A DNA stretch of 64,000 nt from an uncultured Prevotella sp. (lineage in GTDB: Bacteria > Bacteroidota > Bacteroidia > Bacteroidales > Bacteroidaceae), in assembly GCA_934256705.1 (NCBI GenBank), contig CAKQPF010000002.1, forward strand, positions 1-64,000. Reading direction: 5' to 3'. Numbering within the stretch: position 1 is the first letter of the stretch; each line of letters starts with the position of its first letter. The position numbers were made by a program, and so were the translations under genes. The notes under the pieces are model-generated. The model was not told where the DNA came from. It made no database searches and worked only from the letters and a program-made list of their open reading frames with translations. This document shows, piece after piece, positions 1 through 9,701 of this stretch.

Positions 1-94
1 GAAATTATGTATCGTTTGGCAACATGTTTTTGGGTTAGCATCTGCACAGCCCCCCACAGGGTTTGTCGGGTGCGCCCTTTTGATATGTCCTTTT

Positions 95-176
95 GTCTTT
101 TCTTGACGGAATCTTATCTTTTCCTGACGGAATCCTGTCTTTTTCCTGACGGAATTATGTCTTTTCCTGACGGAAG
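95..176. repeat. 21-bp tandem repeat downstream of argS
   Basis: Four imperfect copies of a unit containing CTTTTCCTGACGGAAT lie in tandem; the TGACGGA cores begin at 104, 125, 147 and 168, so spacing is 21-22 bases. The array ends about 30 bases beyond the argS stop codon. It is not inside any convincing gene. Function unknown. Confidence 0.75.
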
Positions 177-207
177 ATGCGATCTCCAGTACTCTTTCGG
201 GTCTGGA

Positions 208-2025
208 TTACATGCGCTCCGGCACTTCGATTCCGAGGAGAGCCATACCGTTCTTGAGGGTCTTTGCCACGTTCTTGGCGATGACGAGGCGTGTAAGCTT
301 CTCGTCCTGGGTGTCAGCACCGAGGATGCTGTAATCGTGATAGAACTGGTTGAACTCCTTGGTCAGCTCGTAGCAGTAGTTTGCTATGCCTGAAGGAGAG
401 TAGTCCTTGCCGGCCTGTACCACTGCAGCGCCATACTCGGAAATCTTCTGTATGAGGGTGATTTCCTTCTCCACGAGCGGCATTCCGGCAGGAAGAGCGG
501 CAGGAACGGTGATGCCCTGCTCCTCAGCCTTGCGGAGAATGGAGCGGATTCGTGCGTAGGTGTATTGGATGAACGGACCTGTGTTGCCGTTGAAGTCGAT
601 GGATTCCTCCGGATTGAAGAGCATGTTCTTTCTGGCATCCACCTTGAGGATGAAGTATTTGAGCGCTCCGAGACCCACGATGCGTGATATCTCCTGACGC
701 TCTTCCTCGCTCATGTCGTGGAATTTGCCCAGTTCGTCGCTTGTCTTTCTTGCGTCAGCGATCATGCTTGCTATGAGTTCATCGGCGTCCACCACGGTTC
801 CTTCGCGTGATTTCATCTTTCCGTTAGGCAGTTCGACCATGCCATAAGAGAAATGCACGAGGTCTTTTCCCCACTTGAAGCCGAGCTTGTCGAGAAGGAT
901 GGAGAGCACCTGGAAGTGGTAGTTCTGCTCATTGCCGACTACGTATATCATCTGGTCGATAGGGAAATCCTGGAAGCGGAGCTTTGCAGTGCCGATATCC
1001 TGTGTCATATAGACTGAGGTGCCGTCGGAACGGAGGAGCAGTTTCTCGTCGAGACCTTCCTTGGTGAGGTCTGCCCATACGGAATTGTCCGGACGACGGT
1101 AGAAGAATCCCTTTGCAAGGCCTTCCTCCACCTTCTCCTTACCTTCGAGATAGGTGTTTGATTCGTAGTATATCTTGTCGAAACTTACGCCGAGAGCCTT
1201 GTAGGTCTCGTCGAAACCGGCATATACCCACTCGTTCATCTTGGCCCAGAGAGCACGCACTTCAGGGTCGTTGTTTTCCCATTTGACGAGCATATCGTGT
1301 GCTTCCTTGATGAGCGGTGCCTCCTGCTTGGCCTTTTCCTTGGCGGCATCCTCAGCCATTCCTTCAGCCATATACTGCTTCTGGAGCTCGTCGCACTCAG
1401 CCTTGTAGTGCTTGTCGAAGGCTACATAGTAGTCGCCGATGAGGTGGTCGCCCTTCTTTCCTGATGACTCAGGAGTCTCTCCGTTGCCATATTTGAGCCA
1501 TGCGAGCATTGACTTGCAGATATGTATGCCACGGTCGTTGACGATATTCGTCTTGACCACCTTGTTGCCGTTTGCCTCCATGATCTGTGCGAGAGACCAT
1601 CCGAGGAGGTTGTTTCTGACGTGTCCGAGGTGGAGAGGCTTGTTGGTGTTAGGTGAAGAATACTCTATCATGACGAGCTTTGAGTCCTCTGTGGCTTTCT
1701 TCTCGCCGTAATGAGGGTCTGCCTCGATGTCATTGAGGAGGGCAATCCATGCCTCCTTGGCTATGACGAGGTTGAGGAATCCCTTCACCACGTTGCATGA
1801 TGCCACTTCGGGGCAGTTGCTTACGATGTAATCACCTATTTCCTTTGCTACGTCTTCCGGCTTCTTCTTTGCCATCTTGACGAACGGGAAGACCACGAGG
1901 GTGAGGTTTCCCTCAAACTCTGCGCGTGTCTTCTGGAGCTGTGCCATCTTCTCCGGCACTTCCTGACCGTAGAGTTCCTTTACGGCTTTCAGGACTGCTT
2001 GCTGTATTTTCTGTTCTATTATCAT
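208..2025 (-). CDS. argS: Arginine--tRNA ligase
   Basis: Class I aminoacyl-tRNA synthetase charging tRNA-Arg in the cytoplasm. The 605-residue product has the ArgS N-terminal additional domain, the HIGH-type signature HLGH (about residues 132-135, in SSPNTNKPLHLGH), a KMSK-like KMKSREGT motif and the C-terminal DALR anticodon-binding region ending in the usual Met. The start is placed at MIIEQKI (2025) because the 13 codons upstream run into a dispersed intergenic repeat; family length supports this. It follows metG on the same strand with about 136 bases between, occupied by a GTAACG stem-loop repeat. Family assignment is secure. Confidence 0.97.
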   Translation of the reverse strand: MIIEQKIQQAVLKAVKELYGQEVPEKMAQLQKTRAEFEGNLTLVVFPFVKMAKKKPEDVAKEIGDYIVSNCPEVASCNVVKGFLNLVIAKEAWIALLNDIEADPHYGEKKATEDSKLVMIEYSSPNTNKPLHLGHVRNNLLGWSLAQIMEANGNKVVKTNIVNDRGIHICKSMLAWLKYGNGETPESSGKKGDHLIGDYYVAFDKHYKAECDELQKQYMAEGMAEDAAKEKAKQEAPLIKEAHDMLVKWENNDPEVRALWAKMNEWVYAGFDETYKALGVSFDKIYYESNTYLEGKEKVEEGLAKGFFYRRPDNSVWADLTKEGLDEKLLLRSDGTSVYMTQDIGTAKLRFQDFPIDQMIYVVGNEQNYHFQVLSILLDKLGFKWGKDLVHFSYGMVELPNGKMKSREGTVVDADELIASMIADARKTSDELGKFHDMSEEERQEISRIVGLGALKYFILKVDARKNMLFNPEESIDFNGNTGPFIQYTYARIRSILRKAEEQGITVPAALPAGMPLVEKEITLIQKISEYGAAVVQAGKDYSPSGIANYCYELTKEFNQFYHDYSILGADTQDEKLTRLVIAKNVAKTLKNGMALLGIEVPERM

Positions 2026-2088
2026 TATCTTGTTTTCTTTTTGGATGCCCTGTGATGGGGGCAATGTGGGGGACGGGCTTGCTATTAT

Positions 2089-2119
2089 CAGCCGGTAACG
2101 CGGCTGACACAGTGGCGGA
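2089..2119 (+). repeat. GTAACG stem-loop / CACAGTGG element, copy 1
   Basis: Stem CAGCCG/CGGCTG, loop GTAACG, followed by ACACAGTGGCGGA. Lies between metG and argS. Confidence 0.85.
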
Positions 2120-2161
2120 AGACCATGGATTCCGCTGACATTGCCATGGCTGTGGTGGTGT

Positions 2162-4231
2162 TTAGCCTACCTGTGAGCCTGGCTTTACGTCCTTGCTTGT
2201 GGTGGTCACGCTGAGCGTTCCGTCGAAATTGACGGCGGAGAGAATCATGCCCTGGCTCTCTTCACCCATCATCTTGCGAGGCGCGAAGTTGGCTACGAAG
2301 AGCACCTGCTTGCCTACGAGCTCCTGAGGATCCTCATAGTAGGCTGCGATACCGCTGAGAATGGTGCGTCCTTCCTTTGTTCCATCGTCGATATGGAACT
2401 TGAGAAGCTTCTTTGACTTCTTCACTTTCTCGCAAGATGTGACGAGACCTACACGGATGTCGAGCTTCTCGAAGGTGTCGAAATCCACATTCTCCTTGAT
2501 TGGTTCCGGCTCATAGTTGGCAGCTTCGTTAGCTTTGCGGGTGTCCTCAAGCTTCTTGAGCTGTGCCTCGATGACGCTGTCCTCTATCTTTTCGAAGAGG
2601 AGAGCAGGCTCGGCAAGCTGCTTTCCGGCAGGGAGGATGTCCATCGAACCGAGCTGATCCCACTCGAAAGAGTCGAGATTGAGCATCTCGCGCAGCTTCT
2701 TGCTGGAGAACGGGAGGAACGGTTCGAACGCTATGGCGAGGTTTGCAGTAAGCTGGAGGCATACGAAGAGGATAGTCTCTACGCGCTTAGGGTCGGTCTT
2801 CCATACCTTCCAAGGCTCACACTCAGTGATATAACGGTTTCCGATGCGTGCAAGATTCATGGCTTCAGCCTGTGCTTCGCGGAATTTGAACTCGTCGAGC
2901 AGAGCTTCCACCTTCTCCTTTACGTCCTTGAATTCGGCAATAGCCTGATTATCCACATCCTGCAGTTCGCCACAAGCAGGCACTACGCCGTTGAAATACT
3001 TCTTGGTGAGCTGTAGAGCGCGGTTTACGAAGTTGCCATAGATAGCCACGAGCTCAGAGTTGTTGCGCTCCTGGAAGTCCTTCCACATGAAGTTATTGTC
3101 CTTAGTCTGCGGAGCATTGGCAGTGAGCACATAGCGAAGTACGTCCTGCTTGCCAGGCATATCCACGAGATATTCGTGAAGCCAAACAGCCCAGTTGCGT
3201 GAAGTGGAAATCTTATCGTTCTCCAGGTTGAGGAATTCATTTGCCGGCACATTGTCAGGCATGATATATCCACCGTGCGCCTTCATCATAACAGGGAAGA
3301 TAAGGCAGTGGAACACGATATTATCCTTACCGATGAAGTGGATCAGACGTGTGTCTTCATCCTTCCACCACTGCTCCCAAGGTCCCCATTTCTCAGGATG
3401 TGCGTCGCAGAGTTCCTTGGTATTTGAGATATATCCGATAGGAGCATCAAACCATACGTAGAGCACTTTTCCCTCAGCACCTTCCACCGGCACCGGGATT
3501 CCCCAGTCGAGGTCACGTGTCATAGCGCGTGGCTGGAGGTCCATGTCAAGCCATGACTTGCATTGTCCATAGACATTAGGTCGCCATTCCTTGTGGTCAC
3601 GCAGTATCCAGTCCTTGAGCCACTGCTGGTAGTCGCCGAGAGGGAGGTACCAGTTCTTTGTAGGCTTCTTGACGAGGCCATGTCCAGGGTTGTTCTTGTT
3701 TGTAGGATTGATGAGTTCTTCCGGTGAAAGGGTAGCTCCGCATTTCTCGCACTGGTCTCCGTACGCGCCTTCAGCGCCGCATCGAGGGCAGGTACCCACG
3801 ATGTTACGGTCAGTAAGGAATTCTCCCGTCACCTCGTCGCAGTACTGTTCCTCGGTGATTTCCTCAAGCTTGCCGTCGTCATAGAGCTTGCGGAAGAAGT
3901 CGGAAGCGAACTTATGGTGGATCTTGCTTGTGGTGCGTGAGTAGATGTCGAATGAAATTCCGAATTCCTCGAATGACTTCTTGATGAGGTTATGGTAGCG
4001 GTCCACCACTTCCTGCACGGTGATACCTTCCTTCTTTGCACGTATAGTGACAGGCACTCCGTGCTCGTCAGAGCCTCCTATGAAGATGACATCCTTCTTT
4101 TTGAGTCTGAGATATCTCACATAGATATCTGCCGGCACATAGACACCAGCGAGGTGACCGATGTGCACACCGCCGTTAGCGTATGGCAATGCGGCTGTAA
4201 CGGTTGTCCTTTTAAACTGTTTATTTTCCAT
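2162..4231 (-). CDS. metG: Methionine--tRNA ligase
   Basis: Class I synthetase for tRNA-Met, 689 residues. HIGH motif HIGHLAG at residues 23-29, a zinc-knuckle insert with two CxxC pairs (CPRCG...CEKCG, about residues 148-166), the KMSKS-equivalent KISTSRNW, and a C-terminal EMAP/Trbp-like tRNA-binding domain (from about [15 protein letters not shown] to the end), typical of the long dimeric form found in Bacteroidetes. The start is the first in-frame ATG after an AT-rich leader. The preceding gene on the strand is higA, 44 bases away. Assignment is secure. Confidence 0.97.
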   Translation of the reverse strand: MENKQFKRTTVTAALPYANGGVHIGHLAGVYVPADIYVRYLRLKKKDVIFIGGSDEHGVPVTIRAKKEGITVQEVVDRYHNLIKKSFEEFGISFDIYSRTTSKIHHKFASDFFRKLYDDGKLEEITEEQYCDEVTGEFLTDRNIVGTCPRCGAEGAYGDQCEKCGATLSPEELINPTNKNNPGHGLVKKPTKNWYLPLGDYQQWLKDWILRDHKEWRPNVYGQCKSWLDMDLQPRAMTRDLDWGIPVPVEGAEGKVLYVWFDAPIGYISNTKELCDAHPEKWGPWEQWWKDEDTRLIHFIGKDNIVFHCLIFPVMMKAHGGYIMPDNVPANEFLNLENDKISTSRNWAVWLHEYLVDMPGKQDVLRYVLTANAPQTKDNNFMWKDFQERNNSELVAIYGNFVNRALQLTKKYFNGVVPACGELQDVDNQAIAEFKDVKEKVEALLDEFKFREAQAEAMNLARIGNRYITECEPWKVWKTDPKRVETILFVCLQLTANLAIAFEPFLPFSSKKLREMLNLDSFEWDQLGSMDILPAGKQLAEPALLFEKIEDSVIEAQLKKLEDTRKANEAANYEPEPIKENVDFDTFEKLDIRVGLVTSCEKVKKSKKLLKFHIDDGTKEGRTILSGIAAYYEDPQELVGKQVLFVANFAPRKMMGEESQGMILSAVNFDGTLSVTTTSKDVKPGSQVG

Positions 4232-4275
4232 TGGGTATGTTGTTTTTATTTATTCTCTTAGTGATGTTATAGAAA

Positions 4276-4590
4276 TCAGAGGAGCCATGAGGCGCACAAC
4301 TTACGTATCTTGTCGAGATTAGAAGTCATGGCAGGTCTCATTCTCGCCTGCGCCATGTTGTATCTGCTCTGCATATTGATGAGCATCTCAGGATTGATGC
4401 CGAGCGCAGCCTCCATGATAAGGGCTATATCGCTCGTCACGGGGCGCTTCGCATTGAGTATCTCATTGAGCATGGTGTATGAGATACCTACGAGGGATGA
4501 GAATTGCTTCTGGGAAATGCCCCGCACTTCCAATTCCTCTTTCAGCACATCTCCCGGATGGGTGGGAAGTCTTTTGGTATTCTGTTCCAT
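4276..4590 (-). CDS. higA: HigA-type antitoxin, XRE helix-turn-helix
   Basis: 104 residues. The N-terminal PTHPGDVLKEELEVRG followed by ISQKQFSSLVGISYTMLNEIL is the classic HigA/VapI HTH. It is the second gene of a toxin-first pair, 11 bases behind the toxin gene, the usual order in HigBA modules. Expected role (family knowledge): bind and neutralise the toxin and repress the shared promoter; a 17-base perfect palindrome upstream of the toxin gene is the likely operator. The C-terminal tail (about 30 residues) is less conserved. Family is sure; the exact subfamily is inferred. Confidence 0.88.
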   Translation of the reverse strand: MEQNTKRLPTHPGDVLKEELEVRGISQKQFSSLVGISYTMLNEILNAKRPVTSDIALIMEAALGINPEMLINMQSRYNMAQARMRPAMTSNLDKIRKLCASWLL

Positions 4591-4601
4591 TAGTGATGGG
4601 G

Positions 4602-4919
4602 TTATTTGTAATGATTAGATAATTCCTGCAGAGTGCAAATGGTGAGAACAGCCTTTCCACATTCTTCCTTCAGACTGAATTCCAGACGATACTGCATATC
4701 CACTTTTACGGAGAACAACCCTTCTTTTTCACCGCGAAGGGCTTCAAATCCGAGTGATTTAAGCGGAAACAAATCCTCTTTTCTGGTGGCTGCCATCAAT
4801 GTATCTACCCTCTTTTGGTATTTCTTTATTACATTAGGCTGATATCTATGCGATTTATCCTTGCATTGTCCTTCTTCATATAAATCACGCAAATATGCCT
4901 TACTATATTCTATTATCAT
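4602..4919 (-). CDS. higB: HigB/RelE-family toxin
   Basis: 105-residue basic protein with the RelE/HigB-like pattern: N-terminal helices (YLRDLYEEG), a Tyr-rich segment HRYQPNVIKKYQKR, then LKSLGFEALRGEKEGLFSVKV and MQYRLEFSL, matching the beta-strand core of HigB mRNA interferases that cleave translated mRNA (family knowledge). It precedes higA by 11 bases in one transcript. A TATTTTTG -7 box lies at 4944-4951 on the minus strand and a palindrome just upstream. Ribosome-dependent cleavage is inferred, not shown. Confidence 0.83.
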   Translation of the reverse strand: MIIEYSKAYLRDLYEEGQCKDKSHRYQPNVIKKYQKRVDTLMAATRKEDLFPLKSLGFEALRGEKEGLFSVKVDMQYRLEFSLKEECGKAVLTICTLQELSNHYK

Positions 4920-4943
4920 TCTACTGTTCGCCTAAATATTCTG

Positions 4944-4951
4944 CAAAAATA
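4944..4951 (-). promoter_or_regulatory. Probable -7 box of higBA
   Basis: Read on the minus strand it is TATTTTTG, matching the Bacteroidetes TAnnTTTG -7 consensus, 25 bases before the higB ATG. No TTTG -33 box at proper spacing; the palindrome 4970-4986 occupies that region. Confidence 0.5.
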
Positions 4952-4969
4952 CAAAATAAAAACCACATC

Positions 4970-4986
4970 TTCACTAAATTAGTGAA
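4970..4986. promoter_or_regulatory. Candidate HigA operator palindrome
   Basis: Perfect inverted repeat TTCACTAA-A-TTAGTGAA, 50 bases upstream of higB and where RNA polymerase would contact the -33 region. Its position fits autoregulation by the antitoxin. Confidence 0.55.
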
Positions 4987-5050
4987 CAATCAAAATGCAA
5001 CTGCACCATTTTTAACTTTTATTTGCATTACCTATACATAAAAGCGCCAA

Positions 5051-5962
5051 CTACTTAGGCAACTGATTGCCGCCCTTCCCGCTTCTCGGATGATGGAGCA
5101 GTATCTCCTGACGGAGCGTGGACATGTCGATATGGGTGTAGATTTCGGTGGTGGAGATGCTCTCATGACCGAGCATTGCCTGGATGACCCGCAGGTCGGC
5201 ACCGCCTTCGAGGAGGGCGGTAGCGAAGCTATGACGGAGCGTATGCGGCGATATTGTCTTCTGGATGCCTGCCATCTGCGCCTGGTTCTTGATCATGATG
5301 AGGATCATGACACGGGTGAGATGCGCTCCGCGGCGGTTGAGAAAGACGTAATCCTCTTCGCCTTTCTTGATGTTTGTCATCATGTTGCGGTCCATGAACC
5401 AGAGATTCAGCTCCTTGATGGCGCGTGGCGAGATGGGCACAAGGCGCTCTTTCGACCCTTTTCCCATCACTCTGATGTAGCCTTCGTCGAGGTACAGCCG
5501 CGAGAGAGTCAGCGTGATAAGCTCCGATACCCGCAGTCCGCAGGAGAAAAGCACCTCGATGATGGCCTTGTTACGCTGGCCTTCCCATTTCGAAAGGTCT
5601 ATGCTGTCTTCGAGCATATCGACTTCCGTGGTGGAGAGGACTTCGGGCAGGTGCTTCTTCTGCACGGGATTCTCCAGGAGTTCGGACGGGTCGCTCTCCA
5701 TGAAACCGTCGAGCACGAGGAAGCGGAAGTAGGACCTCACGCCGCTGAGGATGCGCGACTGCGACGCCGGAGCTATGCCGAGGTCGTGGAGCGTGGCGGC
5801 AAACTCCTCCAGATCCTGCAGTTTCACGTCCTCCTCCCTCAGGTTTCTCTCCTTGAGGAAGGACTGCAGTTTTGCCAAATCAAGCATATACGCCTCGAGC
5901 GTGTTGGCTGAGAGGCCACGCTCGAGGCGCAGATAGCGTTTGTATGTCTTTACTTTATCCAA
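5051..5962 (-). CDS. xerD: Site-specific tyrosine recombinase XerD
   Basis: Tyrosine recombinase of the XerC/D type that resolves chromosome dimers at dif. The N-terminal SAM-like core-binding domain begins YLRLERGLSANTLEAY; the catalytic residues are visible as Arg in CGLRVSEL, Lys in GKGSKERLVP, HTLRHSFAT, LGHESIS and the nucleophile Tyr in TTEIYTHID. I place the start at a TTG (5962) giving 303 residues, the normal XerD length, preceded by AAAGGA. An in-frame ATG at 6022 would add 20 residues encoded by a dispersed repeat and is unlikely. Whether it is XerD or XerC cannot be settled from sequence alone; XerD is favoured. Confidence 0.88.
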   Translation of the reverse strand: MDKVKTYKRYLRLERGLSANTLEAYMLDLAKLQSFLKERNLREEDVKLQDLEEFAATLHDLGIAPASQSRILSGVRSYFRFLVLDGFMESDPSELLENPVQKKHLPEVLSTTEVDMLEDSIDLSKWEGQRNKAIIEVLFSCGLRVSELITLTLSRLYLDEGYIRVMGKGSKERLVPISPRAIKELNLWFMDRNMMTNIKKGEEDYVFLNRRGAHLTRVMILIMIKNQAQMAGIQKTISPHTLRHSFATALLEGGADLRVIQAMLGHESISTTEIYTHIDMSTLRQEILLHHPRSGKGGNQLPK

Positions 5963-6022
5963 TATTCCTTTGATAATGAAGAAAGAAGAATGGCTGGTGC
6001 CGTTGCGACATCCAACTGGCAT

Positions 6023-6053
6023 CAGCCGGTAATGAGGCTGACACAGTGGCGGG
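6023..6053 (+). repeat. GTAACG stem-loop / CACAGTGG element, copy 2
   Basis: CAGCCGGTAATGAGGCTG then ACACAGTGGCGGG; one stem pair lost and loop GTAATG. Between xerD and the Na/Pi cotransporter gene. Confidence 0.8.
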
Positions 6054-6076
6054 GTCTCCTACTTCATCCTGACAGA

Positions 6077-7774
6077 CTAAGCCGTAACCTGTCTGCGTCC
6101 GATGCGTGCTTCCACCACGTTGATGACGTAGTCACCGAGCTTCTCGCATTCGCTGATGATGTCCATATACATGGTACCGATGGCATAGGAGTACTTATGG
6201 TCGTCGATATCGTTGAGATTCTGCTCCTTGAGCTGGTCGCGGTAGTTGTTGATCTCAGTCTCGATATTGAATGAATGGTTGATATTGGTGTTCTCCCTGT
6301 ATCCCACGAGCATGACACCCATCTGTGTCAGTGCCTGGTCAGTGAGGGCAAACATCTGGTGGATGTGGTCTCTCTGCTGGTCGGAGAACTTTTCCTTCGA
6401 CTTATGGTGGCGGTTGATGGAGCGTGCTATGTTGTAGCAGCTGTCGCCGATACTCTCTATCTCGGATATCTCACGCATCATGGCGCGTATCTTTGCCTTC
6501 GTCTCGTCAGAGAGATGGCGGTCGCTGACCTGGTCGAGATATGCGGCAATCTCCACCTCCATGTTGTCGGAGATGGTCTCATATTTCTCTATTCGGGAGA
6601 AGAGCTTCACGAACTTTGTCTCGTCCTTCTCCTCAAGCAGCTCGCGTGAGAGGCGGAACATCCGCTGGATACGGCGTGCGAAATTGTGTATTTCCTTCTG
6701 TGCCTCAAGGACGGAGAGCTCCGGCGTGTGCATCAGACCACCGGAGATGAAGCGCAAGCGGAAGTCTTCCTCCTCGTCGTCCTTCACCTTCTTAGGAGTG
6801 ATGACGCGGCATACGATGGCTTCTATCTGAGGGATGAACCAAATGAGGATTGCAGTATTGATGACGTTGAACGTGGTATGGAAAGTTGCAAGGACAAACG
6901 GCAACTTGGCAACGTCGGCTGGAGTGGCGCCGGTAGTAGGATAACCCACCATTCCGCAGATGAAATCAATGAAATAACGGAATATGCAGAGCACCCATAC
7001 GACACCGAAGATATTGAAGAACATATGTGCGAAAGCGGCACGGCGCGCTTGCGTATTGGCTGTGAGAGCCGCCACATTGGAGGTCACGGTGGTGCCTATG
7101 TTCTCGCCCATCACGAGTGCGATACCGAGATAGATAGGCAATACTCCCGTGGAGCATAGCGTCATGGTGATAGCCATCACGGCTGCTGACGACTGCACGC
7201 ATACCGTCATGATGCCTCCGATGATGAGGAAGATGATGTATGAGAGGTAATTGTCCTCGAAGGTGGCGAAGAAGTGCATCACGGCAGGGATGCTTTCGAG
7301 GTGGAGGTCAGTGCCGGCTGCCTTCAGCGTGCCGAGTCCGAGCAGGAGGAAGCTGACTCCGAAGAGGAAGTCACCGATGATTCTCCTGGTCTTGGAGTAA
7401 ATGAGGATGATACCTATGCAGAATGCAGGCCAGACGAAATCCGTGATATTGAACGAGAATCCCGCTGACATGATCCACGCCGTGAAGGTCGTTCCGATGT
7501 TTGCGCCCATGATAATGGATATGGCCTGGGCAAGAGTGAGCAGACCGGCGTTGACGAATGACACGGTCATCACGGTGGTAGCTGTGGAAGACTGCACCGC
7601 CGCCGTGACGAAAGCGCCTGTCAGCATGCCAGTGAAACGGTTTGTGGTCATCGCCTGGAGCACGTGACGCAGTTGTGAGCCAGCCATCTTCTGAAGACTC
7701 TCGCTCATGGATTTCATACCAAACATCAGCAAAGCCAATGAACCTATGAGCTTTAAAATAAGTAAAATCGACAT
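6077..7774 (-). CDS. Na/Pi cotransporter family protein with PhoU-like domain
   Basis: 565-residue inner-membrane protein. The N-terminal two thirds hold about eight hydrophobic segments and the duplicated signature of the family, QSSTATTVM and QSSAAVMA; the C-terminal third (from about residue 340) is cytoplasmic, helical and PhoU-like (EISEIESIGDSCYNIARSI, ISECEKLGDYVINVVEA). Family knowledge: Na-coupled phosphate uptake or export (NptA/PNaS group). It is divergent from the nucleoside kinase gene with a 98-base intergenic region. Substrate is inferred from family only. Confidence 0.9.
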   Translation of the reverse strand: MSILLILKLIGSLALLMFGMKSMSESLQKMAGSQLRHVLQAMTTNRFTGMLTGAFVTAAVQSSTATTVMTVSFVNAGLLTLAQAISIIMGANIGTTFTAWIMSAGFSFNITDFVWPAFCIGIILIYSKTRRIIGDFLFGVSFLLLGLGTLKAAGTDLHLESIPAVMHFFATFEDNYLSYIIFLIIGGIMTVCVQSSAAVMAITMTLCSTGVLPIYLGIALVMGENIGTTVTSNVAALTANTQARRAAFAHMFFNIFGVVWVLCIFRYFIDFICGMVGYPTTGATPADVAKLPFVLATFHTTFNVINTAILIWFIPQIEAIVCRVITPKKVKDDEEEDFRLRFISGGLMHTPELSVLEAQKEIHNFARRIQRMFRLSRELLEEKDETKFVKLFSRIEKYETISDNMEVEIAAYLDQVSDRHLSDETKAKIRAMMREISEIESIGDSCYNIARSINRHHKSKEKFSDQQRDHIHQMFALTDQALTQMGVMLVGYRENTNINHSFNIETEINNYRDQLKEQNLNDIDDHKYSYAIGTMYMDIISECEKLGDYVINVVEARIGRRQVTA

Positions 7775-7826
7775 CTTTTATGATTTTTTTAATATATGTT
7801 CTATGTCAGATTACAGAAATAATGTG

Positions 7827-7834
7827 TACTTTTG
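7827..7834 (+). promoter_or_regulatory. -7 box for the nucleoside kinase gene
   Basis: TACTTTTG, a perfect TAnnTTTG match, 38 bases before the ATG at 7873. No clear TTTG -33 box. Confidence 0.55.
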
Positions 7835-7872
7835 CAAAACATATTATCGTTACACTAAAAACCTTTACTATC

Positions 7873-9531
7873 ATGCAAACATTACAAATCCGTTGCAAAA
7901 ATAATAAAAAAACTTTAAATGTAGAAATCGGAAGCCGACTTTCTGACATTTTTTTGCAAGAAAAGGTGAATTTGCCATATCCACCTGTATGTGCGAAGGT
8001 AAACAACAAGACTGAGGGACTGGATTTCAGAATCTACCAGGCCAGGACCGTAGAGTATATGGACATCACTTCCTCCACAGGAATGAGGGTCTATACGCGC
8101 TCGCTCTTCTGCGTGCTGTGCAAGGCGATAAGCGACCTCTTCCCGAAGGGACGCGTCAGCATCGACATCCCTGTCAGCAACGGATACTACTGCGACCTGC
8201 AGATAGGACGCAAGGTTACGCCCGACGATGCCGCCGCCCTGCGCCGGAGAATGCAGGAAATCATCGACGCAAAGAAGCCGATAGTGCGCCATGAATGCCC
8301 TACCGAGGAAGCCATAGAGATGTTCAGAAAGCTCGGGCAGACATCGAAGGTGGACCTGCTCAGCACCAGCGGAAGGCTCTACACGGCATACTACAGCATC
8401 GACGACTACGTGGATTACTACTACGGATCCATGCTCACCAACACGTCGCAGATCACCCTCTTCGGACTGGAGCCTTACTATGACGGCCTCCTTCTCCGCA
8501 TCCCTTCATCCGAAGACCCTACCAGACTGGGCGAGATGATACGCCAGGACAAGATGTTCGAGATATTCCGTGAGCACCACCAGTGGCAGGACATCCTCGG
8601 GATGGGCACCGTGGGAACGCTCAACAAGGCCATTGCAGAAGGACATTCAGCAGACCTCATCAACCTCTCCGAGGCGCTGCAGGAAAAGAAAATCAGCAGG
8701 ATTGCCGATGAGATAACGGCACGCAAGACCGTGAAACTCGTCCTCATAGCCGGTCCTTCCTCGTCCGGCAAGACCACAACGTGCAAGCGCCTCAGCATCC
8801 AACTGCTCACCAACGGCATCAAACCGATAAACATCTCGCTCGATGATTACTTCGTCGATCGTGACAAGACACCGCGCGACGAGACTGGCGACTATGATTA
8901 TGAGTCGCTATATGCCCTCAATCTCGACCTTTTCAATAAGCAGCTGAAGGCTCTCTTCGCCGGAGAAGAGGTGGAACTGCCACGCTACAACTTCGAGACC
9001 GGCAAGAGCGAGAGGAGCGGAAACATACTGAAGATGGAGCCGAACAACGTGCTCGTCATCGAGGGAATACACGCCCTCAACCCGGAATTCACCGCCGCAC
9101 TGCCGCCGGAGAACGTATTCCGCGTCTATGCCTCAGCGCTGACGACCATCCTTCTCGACACGCACAACTACATACCTACCACCGACAACCGCCTCCTGCG
9201 CCGCATCATACGCGACCACAAGTATCGTGGATGCTCGGCAGAAGAGACCATACGCCGCTGGCCGTCAGTGAGAAGGGGCGAAAACAAGTGGATATTCCCT
9301 TATCAGGAGAATGCGGATGCCATGTTCAATTCCGCCATGCTCTTCGAGCTTGCCGTCATCAAGACGCAGGCAGAGCCATTGCTGGAGCAGGTGCCGGAAT
9401 GCAGTGACCAGTTCAATGAGGCATACCGCCTGCGCAAGTTCCTCAGATACATCAAGCCGATAGGCGAGGACCAGATTCCTCCTACCAGCCTTCTCCGCGA
9501 ATTCCTGGGCAACAGCTCATTCGTTTATTAA
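7873..9531 (+). CDS. Nucleoside (uridine) kinase with TGS/ThrRS-like N-terminus
   Basis: 552-residue cytosolic P-loop kinase. Residues 1-60 resemble a TGS/ubiquitin-like domain, the middle resembles the editing region of threonyl-tRNA synthetase (an arrangement common in Bacteroidetes and Firmicutes homologues), and the C-terminal half carries the phosphoribulokinase/uridine kinase domain with Walker A GPSSSGKTTT, followed by SLDDYFVDRD and ENKWIFPYQ. Likely phosphorylates a pyrimidine nucleoside. I chose MQTLQIRCKN (7873) because the codons upstream overlap the -7 box. The stop codon is followed within 2 bases by an ATGAAGA heptamer array. Confidence 0.87.
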   Translation: MQTLQIRCKNNKKTLNVEIGSRLSDIFLQEKVNLPYPPVCAKVNNKTEGLDFRIYQARTVEYMDITSSTGMRVYTRSLFCVLCKAISDLFPKGRVSIDIPVSNGYYCDLQIGRKVTPDDAAALRRRMQEIIDAKKPIVRHECPTEEAIEMFRKLGQTSKVDLLSTSGRLYTAYYSIDDYVDYYYGSMLTNTSQITLFGLEPYYDGLLLRIPSSEDPTRLGEMIRQDKMFEIFREHHQWQDILGMGTVGTLNKAIAEGHSADLINLSEALQEKKISRIADEITARKTVKLVLIAGPSSSGKTTTCKRLSIQLLTNGIKPINISLDDYFVDRDKTPRDETGDYDYESLYALNLDLFNKQLKALFAGEEVELPRYNFETGKSERSGNILKMEPNNVLVIEGIHALNPEFTAALPPENVFRVYASALTTILLDTHNYIPTTDNRLLRRIIRDHKYRGCSAEETIRRWPSVRRGENKWIFPYQENADAMFNSAMLFELAVIKTQAEPLLEQVPECSDQFNEAYRLRKFLRYIKPIGEDQIPPTSLLREFLGNSSFVY

Positions 9532-9532
9532 A

Positions 9533-9564
9533 TGAAGAATGAAGAATGTAGAATGAAGAATGGC
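9533..9564 (+). repeat. ATGAAGA heptamer array
   Basis: Four near-copies of ATGAAGA start one base beyond the kinase stop codon. Confidence 0.8.
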
Positions 9565-9589
9565 TGACGCCGTTGCCGTTTCTTCTTTA

Positions 9590-9635
9590 GTGAAAAGTGA
9601 AAAGTGAAGAGTGAAAAGTGAAAAATCGCGCTGAC
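9590..9635 (+). repeat. GTGAAAA heptamer array plus GCGCTGACGC box
   Basis: About five GTGAAAA/GTGAAGA heptamers followed by ATCGCGCTGACGCGGTTG. A second copy of the same composite is at 9702-9750, and AACAAC-rich repeats lie between (9656-9692). Confidence 0.8.
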
Positions 9636-9701
9636 GCGGTTGGGATTTCTTTCAATCAACAAGACAACTAAACAACAAAACAACCAGACAACATGATTTT
9701 T

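Noticed and set aside
5090..5911. Long plus-strand open frame of 273 codons opposite xerD
   Set aside because: It is a shadow of the xerD gene; the minus-strand product has all recombinase motifs while this has none.
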